DNA from: an uncultured Lachnospiraceae bacterium
GTDB lineage: Bacteria; Bacillota; Clostridia; Lachnospirales; Lachnospiraceae
NCBI GenBank assembly: GCA_947589175.1
Contig: CANPZR010000094.1
Location: 1-9,185, forward strand
DNA: 9,185 nucleotides
Direction: 5' to 3'
The translations under genes and the position numbers were made by a program. Shown piece after piece: positions 5,595 through 9,185 of this stretch; within the stretch, counting starts at the first letter, position 1, and every line of letters begins with the position of its first letter. The notes beneath the pieces are model-generated. The model saw nothing but the letters and a program-made list of their open reading frames with translations, made no database searches and had not been told where the DNA came from.

Positions 5595-6845
5595 ATGGAG
5601 ATTACAATGGGTATGTTTATGTGGTTTTACAAGCAGTGTCGGGTATATTTCGCGATTCAGTTGGGATGGTGCGTGTGGATTTCGCTTTTTCTGCTTGTTT
5701 TAGTCCTGGCGCTGCGGCAGATTTTTCAAAAAAGAACATTTTTAAGGGGAATGCTGTGGGGAGTGTTTTTGCTGACGCCCTTTGCGGGCAGGCTGGAGCT
5801 GTTCTATGATGAAAACCCGATTGCCCGGATTTTTTTGCGGTGGCACGTTTTCTGCGTCCGGCATCCGGTCGCGGGAGACCTGTATCTGGCCGGCATGGCG
5901 GTCAGCGCGTTTCTCATTTTCCGCCGGCGCGTGAAGCTCGCCCGCCTTGTCGGGGAGATGGAACAGAGGCCGTGGGGCGGCCGGAAAATTTTTGTGAACC
6001 GGGAGCCGGCCACACCGTACGCCATAGGAGCGCTGCGCCCGAAAATCGTGATTCCCGCCGTGATGCTGGAACGGCTTGACGGAGAAGAATTGAGGACGGT
6101 CATTCTCCACGAGCGAACACACGTCCGGCTGGGTCATTTGTGGGTGTATCTGCTGTGGGATATTTTGCGCGTGATTTTGTGGCCGAATATTTTTCTTTCT
6201 CTCAGCATGAAATTTCTAAAAAAGGATATGGAAGATATCTGCGACAGGGCGGTCATGCAGCGGGGCGGCCTCACGTCTTATGAATATGGAAATGTCCTGT
6301 TAAAAAGCGTAAAGCTCCTGCGGTCGGAGCAGGCACCGGAAAGTCTCGCGGCTTTCGCGGGGGAGCGCGATTACCGGGAACTGCGGCGGCGCTTTCAGAA
6401 AGTGGCGGAGCATACGCCCTATCGAAAGGGCCGGACGGCGCTTATGTGCGTGATGGGCGGGCTTCTTCTGGCGGGCGCGCTGTTCGGAATCCGGCAGGCT
6501 TCTTTTCCCAAATACACGGAGATGGCGGGGATCAGCCTGGTAGACCAGAAGGGAAATTATTTTTTTCTCCCGCCGAGCAGCGAGCTTGACAGGGCTTTCC
6601 GCGCGGACGGGAGCCGTATTTATCTGAACCGGGACGCCTTCAAGGAAGTTCTGCGGGAAAATGAAATTCCGGAGCAGACGGAAGGCTTCTGGATAGGGTT
6701 CGACGCGTATATGAAAATGCCGGGAATCGGCGATACGCCCAATGTGATTTATGTGGATTACAGCGGAGACCAGCCGGACTTAGAAATACCTTATAAGGAT
6801 GGGCAGAAAACATTTTTTGCCTGTATGTTTAAATATTTTGTTTGA
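5595..6845 (+). CDS. M56-family (BlaR1/MecR1-like) membrane metallopeptidase
   Basis: A 416-residue membrane protein. Hydrophobic segments lie near residues 20-40, 50-65, 93-110 and 181-205, with a fifth at 281-299 (TALMCVMGGLLLAGALFGI). The motif HERTH (residues 172-176) is the zinc-binding HEXXH, and E213 in KKDMEDICDRAV fits the third ligand. PYAIGALRPKIVIP near 141-154 is also typical of the family. The start at 5595 has GGAGG eight bases upstream; an in-frame ATG at 5535 has no ribosome site and lies inside the promoter region. The outer C-terminal 115 residues are not a penicillin-binding sensor, so this is not a standard beta-lactam receptor. No BlaI-type repressor is adjacent. Its likely partner is the divergent sigma/anti-sigma pair, which is inferred from position. 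Confidence 0.88.
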   Translation: MEITMGMFMWFYKQCRVYFAIQLGWCVWISLFLLVLVLALRQIFQKRTFLRGMLWGVFLLTPFAGRLELFYDENPIARIFLRWHVFCVRHPVAGDLYLAGMAVSAFLIFRRRVKLARLVGEMEQRPWGGRKIFVNREPATPYAIGALRPKIVIPAVMLERLDGEELRTVILHERTHVRLGHLWVYLLWDILRVILWPNIFLSLSMKFLKKDMEDICDRAVMQRGGLTSYEYGNVLLKSVKLLRSEQAPESLAAFAGERDYRELRRRFQKVAEHTPYRKGRTALMCVMGGLLLAGALFGIRQASFPKYTEMAGISLVDQKGNYFFLPPSSELDRAFRADGSRIYLNRDAFKEVLRENEIPEQTEGFWIGFDAYMKMPGIGDTPNVIYVDYSGDQPDLEIPYKDGQKTFFACMFKYFV

Positions 6846-6854
6846 TATTTAATG

Positions 6855-6897
6855 GATGCCACAGTCTCTTATCTAATATCAGAGTGACTGTGGCATC
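6855..6897. terminator. Hairpin between converging genes
   Basis: GATGCCACAGT (6855-6865) and ACTGTGGCATC (6887-6897) form a perfect 11-bp stem, with CTCT/AGAG able to extend it inward past a two-base bulge. It sits ten bases beyond the M56 stop and 30 bases beyond the end of the restriction-enzyme gene. That suits a shared terminator for both, although the T-runs are weak (TGTGTATTGTC rightward). Confidence 0.6.
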
Positions 6898-6926
6898 TGT
6901 GTATTGTCATATATAATTGAAGAAAT

Positions 6927-7802
6927 TTACACTGCCAGATCCAACGGCAGGTCTGAAATATCTTTCAATCGTTTTCCCTGTACAAGTCTTTCCAAAGTTT
7001 CAACCGCATCTTCAGAGCCAACTTCCTTTACCGCCCGAATTAATTCATAAAGAGCAAAATGATACACACAGTCAATATCTCCGGTTCCAAGCGCGAGAGA
7101 AGCTATCCGGTTGGGCATCGGTTCGGCAGTCACCACGACGATATGTGGCAAATGTCCTTTTCTATTGCGAATCAGATTCAAGGCTTCTGTACGGCTGTTC
7201 TGTGCCCGATCGCTCCGCATTGTATATTTTGCTGACACACTGGCATGAAGCAATGGCTTTCCGCCATTTGATTTCCTAATATCCGCCATTCTGCTGGCCT
7301 TATCATCAATTATGTACTGCTCCGCATTAATTTCCGCATCTTCATAGAGGCTGCGGTAAATAACCACATCTGGCGCGACAAGATAATCATTTCCCAGTGA
7401 TGCTGCTAATTGCGCATTCTCTGCTGTTAATGCGCTCAAATAAGCTAAATGCTCATATTGCTCAAAGTCACTTGTTTTGAGACTATTATTATTTCCGAGC
7501 TGCAATATCGACCATTGGCCTGGACGGAGATTTTGTAAATGAGGAAATGTCTCCTGCAGAAATTCCATTGTCAGTAGTTCAAACTGCTTTCCTAGTGTTT
7601 GTCCGGAAATCTTATCGGCTTTATTAACCCTATGATGATGTTCATCTACCAAAATATCAATAATTTTTCCGGCTATAGCTTTTGATCCCTTGCTGCTAGT
7701 ATCTGCATTGGACGCTATATTTGTCTTTGTCAATGTTAATGTATTCGTTTCAAATAACCGCTTGTGAAAGTGAAATCTCGCATTCGTTATTAAGGCATTC
7801 AT
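6927..7802 (-). CDS. NgoMIV-family type II restriction endonuclease, predicted target GCCGGC
   Basis: A 291-residue enzyme predicted to cut double-stranded DNA at sites left unmethylated by its partner. It follows the layout of the NgoMIV/Cfr10I group. PD at residues 144-145 (APDVVIY) is followed after 46 residues by K192 in SVSAK, and 13 residues later by E206. An additional glutamate, E75 (GKQFE), precedes them. These are the positions of the NgoMIV metal ligands (E70, D140, K187, E201) shifted by five. The segment MRSDRAQNSRTEALNLIRNR carries the arginines and aspartate expected near the recognition helix. NgoMIV cuts G^CCGGC, so this target is predicted, not proven. The ATG at 7802 has GGAG ten bases upstream and lies inside the methyltransferase gene, which it overlaps by 53 bases. 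No frameshift or lost catalytic residue was seen, so it looks active. Confidence 0.88.
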   Translation of the reverse strand: MNALITNARFHFHKRLFETNTLTLTKTNIASNADTSSKGSKAIAGKIIDILVDEHHHRVNKADKISGQTLGKQFELLTMEFLQETFPHLQNLRPGQWSILQLGNNNSLKTSDFEQYEHLAYLSALTAENAQLAASLGNDYLVAPDVVIYRSLYEDAEINAEQYIIDDKASRMADIRKSNGGKPLLHASVSAKYTMRSDRAQNSRTEALNLIRNRKGHLPHIVVVTAEPMPNRIASLALGTGDIDCVYHFALYELIRAVKEVGSEDAVETLERLVQGKRLKDISDLPLDLAV

Positions 7803-8736
7803 CTTCTAAACACTCCTTTATTTTTTCCCCTACTGCCTGTGCTACCGGCGGAGGGAACGCGTTTCCTATCATACGGCACGCGGCAGTTTTCTTTTTGCCA
7901 AAGGTCCATGTGTCGGGAAAGCCCTGTATTCTTGCCATCATTCTACTAGTCAGACGGGGCATTCCTCCAAAACCCGGCTCGGGCGCTGTATTTGCCACTC
8001 CTCGCCCATCTACTCCGAGTTCGGCCCATGCTTTTCTGGCTCTCACCGGCCCAAGATCGGGACCGCCATGTTTTTTAGAACCACCCACTAAGGTCGGAGC
8101 AATCTTATTTGCGTTTTTCGACCAGAGTTTTGCGCCCTCCCATTTATTTTCTGCCATTAAATCATATAATGTTTCACCAACAGTGGGCGCGCATCCAGGG
8201 TTTCCTTTTGGGTATGAAAAAGTAATATTCTGATCCTTTCGCGTTGCAACAATTACCACACGCGGGCGAAGCTGCGGAACAGTAAAGTCAGAAGCATTTA
8301 ACAACTGAATCTGCGTGTCATATCCAAGCATTTCAATAGATCTGAGAATATCTTTTCTATATTCATTAAATCCCGCATCTAAAAACCCTCTGACGTTCTC
8401 CAACATAACAGCTCTGGGAGCTATTTCTTTGATCAATCGAATTGCTTCTGGAAACAGATCCCGTTCATCATCTTTTCCCAGCTGTTTTCCGGCGATAGAA
8501 AAAGGGGGACACGGTACGCCGCCGGCTAATAAATCTACTCCTTGATAGGGTTTTCCGTTAAAATCATGTACATCTGTACATATTACATTCCATTCGGGTC
8601 GATTTGATTTCAAAGTTTTACAATAATCTGTTTCATATTCAACCAGTGCAACGTGAGTGAATCCGGCCAAAGCAAGTCCAAGGGCCTGACCACCCGCTCC
8701 TGCGCAAATTTCCACACAAGTTAATGGTCTCTGCAT
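7750..8736 (-). CDS. DNA C5-cytosine methyltransferase of the R-M system
   Basis: A 328-residue enzyme predicted to transfer methyl from S-adenosylmethionine to cytosine C5, protecting host sites. Motif I is CAGAGGQALGLALAGF (residues 11-26). Motif IV GGVPCPPFS carries the catalytic cysteine C76. Motif VI is ENVRG (113-117), motif VIII QLRPRV (155-160), motif IX RLTSRMMARIQGFPDTW (261-277) and motif X RMIGNAFPPPVA (288-299). The variable region near residues 205-260 (KIAPTLVGGSKKHGG...) should read the target, presumably GCCGGC as for the linked endonuclease. All motifs are in order and complete. The ATG at 8736 has AGGGAGG seven bases upstream. It starts 18 bases after the antitoxin-like gene and runs over the start of the endonuclease gene. 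A GCCGGC site lies inside its own gene (8521). Confidence 0.95.
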   Translation of the reverse strand: MQRPLTCVEICAGAGGQALGLALAGFTHVALVEYETDYCKTLKSNRPEWNVICTDVHDFNGKPYQGVDLLAGGVPCPPFSIAGKQLGKDDERDLFPEAIRLIKEIAPRAVMLENVRGFLDAGFNEYRKDILRSIEMLGYDTQIQLLNASDFTVPQLRPRVVIVATRKDQNITFSYPKGNPGCAPTVGETLYDLMAENKWEGAKLWSKNANKIAPTLVGGSKKHGGPDLGPVRARKAWAELGVDGRGVANTAPEPGFGGMPRLTSRMMARIQGFPDTWTFGKKKTAACRMIGNAFPPPVAQAVGEKIKECLEDECLNNECEISLSQAVI

Positions 8737-8754
8737 AATGCGTCCTCCCTGTCT

Positions 8755-9009
8755 TTATTCATCTTCGGCCTCAATTAGTTCATGTTGCTGTGCCTGATCA
8801 GCTCTTAATTTCGCAATGCTTCTATCAATCATATCCAAATATTCAGCGTTTCTGGCTGCTCTTTCAAGCTGATTGTATTTATCTAGACTGATTAAGACAA
8901 CATTTTTTTCATCTTTTCGGGTAACAATAACTGTTTCGCGTGAGTCGGTTGCAATATCACAATAATTTTTTAAATTATTTCTTAAAGTTGAATAATTGAC
9001 TGCCAGCAT
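8755..9009 (-). CDS. YefM/Phd-family antitoxin homologue without a toxin, probable R-M controller
   Basis: An 84-residue protein beginning MLAVNYSTLRNNLKNYCD, with a central VIVTRKDEKNVVLISLDKYNQLE. This is the DNA-binding N-domain of the YefM/Phd family. The C-terminal third is charged and helical (RSIAKLRADQAQQHELIEAEDE), as in the toxin-binding tail. In typical YefM-YoeB pairs a toxin gene follows at once; here the next gene, 18 bases on, is the methyltransferase. Two ATGs stand in tandem; the second (9009) lies five bases from AAGGTG and the first (9012) only two, so I prefer the second. The promoter region carries TGTACA palindromes like those YefM binds in E. coli. It probably represses its own operon, including the R-M genes, in the way C proteins do. 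Toxin neutralisation in trans is an alternative. Confidence 0.85.
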   Translation of the reverse strand: MLAVNYSTLRNNLKNYCDIATDSRETVIVTRKDEKNVVLISLDKYNQLERAARNAEYLDMIDRSIAKLRADQAQQHELIEAEDE

Positions 9010-9027
9010 CATATCACCTTCTTTTTA

Positions 9028-9037
9028 ATTGTACAAT
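9028..9037. promoter_or_regulatory. YefM-type operator palindrome, proximal
   Basis: ATTGTACAAT is a perfect 10-bp palindrome around TGTACA, 18 bases before the antitoxin-like gene and downstream of its predicted transcription start. TGTACA is the known core of the E. coli YefM operator. Confidence 0.6.
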
Positions 9038-9052
9038 ATTTTGTTCTGTTTC

Positions 9053-9070
9053 TTGTACAATGATTGTACT
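9053..9070. promoter_or_regulatory. YefM-type operator palindrome pair, distal
   Basis: TTGTACAA (9053-9060) is a perfect palindrome. An imperfect second copy, TTGTACTA (from 9064), has its core 11 bases away, about one helical turn. The pair covers the -10 box and the predicted transcription start, so bound protein would shut the promoter. Confidence 0.65.
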
Positions 9071-9091
9071 AGATTTGAATATTCTTGTCAA
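9063..9091 (-). promoter_or_regulatory. Promoter of the antitoxin-methyltransferase-endonuclease operon
   Basis: Read leftward, a perfect TTGACA (9091-9086) is followed after 17 bases by TACAAT (9068-9063), one base from the ideal -10. It is the strongest promoter match in the window. Because it overlaps the TGTACA palindromes, it is expected to be strong but repressed. Confidence 0.8.
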
Positions 9092-9105
9092 TATATACGT
9101 TTAAC

Positions 9106-9139
9106 ATTAATAAATAACATCTGTTGACCGATATAATAT
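9106..9139 (+). repeat. 34-bp perfect direct repeat, right copy
   Basis: Identical to 5501-5534 and in the same orientation, 3605 bases away. It lies just upstream of the R-M promoter, pointing away from it. Beyond it, 9140-9185 is AT-rich with no recognisable gene before the window ends. Confidence 0.85.
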
Positions 9140-9185
9140 GTAAGAAATATATCATAACTATTTTCATTACATTTATTTATAAAAA

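Noticed and set aside
5595..6845. Beta-lactam resistance sensor (BlaR1/MecR1 proper)
   Set aside because: The C-terminal domain is too short and lacks serine-acylation motifs, and there is no BlaI or beta-lactamase gene nearby.
7721..8233. Rightward open frame of 170 codons
   Set aside because: Antisense to the methyltransferase, whose motifs are complete in order.
5501..9139. Insertion sequence with target-site duplication
   Set aside because: No transposase or terminal inverted repeats were seen, and 34 bp is too long for ordinary target duplication.

Overview
The window looks like a chromosomal segment from a Firmicute of the class Clostridia, most likely Lachnospiraceae-like. The evidence is strong Shine-Dalgarno sites (GGAGG/AAGGAG) before nearly every gene, GC-rich chromosomal genes next to AT-rich intergenic DNA, an ECF sigma factor with a DUF4367-type partner, and an M56 peptidase. 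The genus cannot be fixed from this sequence.

Left part (1-3740, all leftward): a gene for a small exported protein, then a lipoprotein, two overlapping polytopic membrane proteins of ABC-2 permease type, and after a 162-base gap the first codons of an ABC ATPase that runs off the left edge. Together these look like an ABC export or envelope-stress transporter. A 400-base gap (3741-4148) lies upstream of the exported-protein gene. It is crowded with perfect inverted repeats and holds a possible leader peptide of 26-30 residues.

Middle (4149-6845): a leftward pair, ECF sigma factor and membrane-anchored DUF4367 anti-sigma-like protein, joined by an ATGA overlap. It is divergent from a rightward BlaR1/MecR1-like M56 metallopeptidase that has no BlaI repressor beside it. 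The shared intergenic region has a good leftward promoter overlain by a 10-bp-arm inverted repeat.

Right part (6846-9185): an AT-richer, leftward three-gene restriction-modification operon. Its order is a YefM/Phd-type antitoxin homologue with no toxin, a C5-cytosine methyltransferase, and an NgoMIV-family restriction endonuclease that keeps the E/PD/K/E catalytic layout and spacing. GCCGGC is the predicted target. The operon promoter (TTGACA-N17-TACAAT) carries TGTACA palindromes, the known core of YefM operators. The antitoxin homologue is therefore probably the transcriptional controller of the R-M system, in the place of a classical C protein. This is the most interesting system in the window.

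A perfect 34-bp direct repeat stands at 5501-5534, upstream of the M56 gene, and at 9106-9139, upstream of the R-M promoter. It brackets the M56 gene and the R-M operon.
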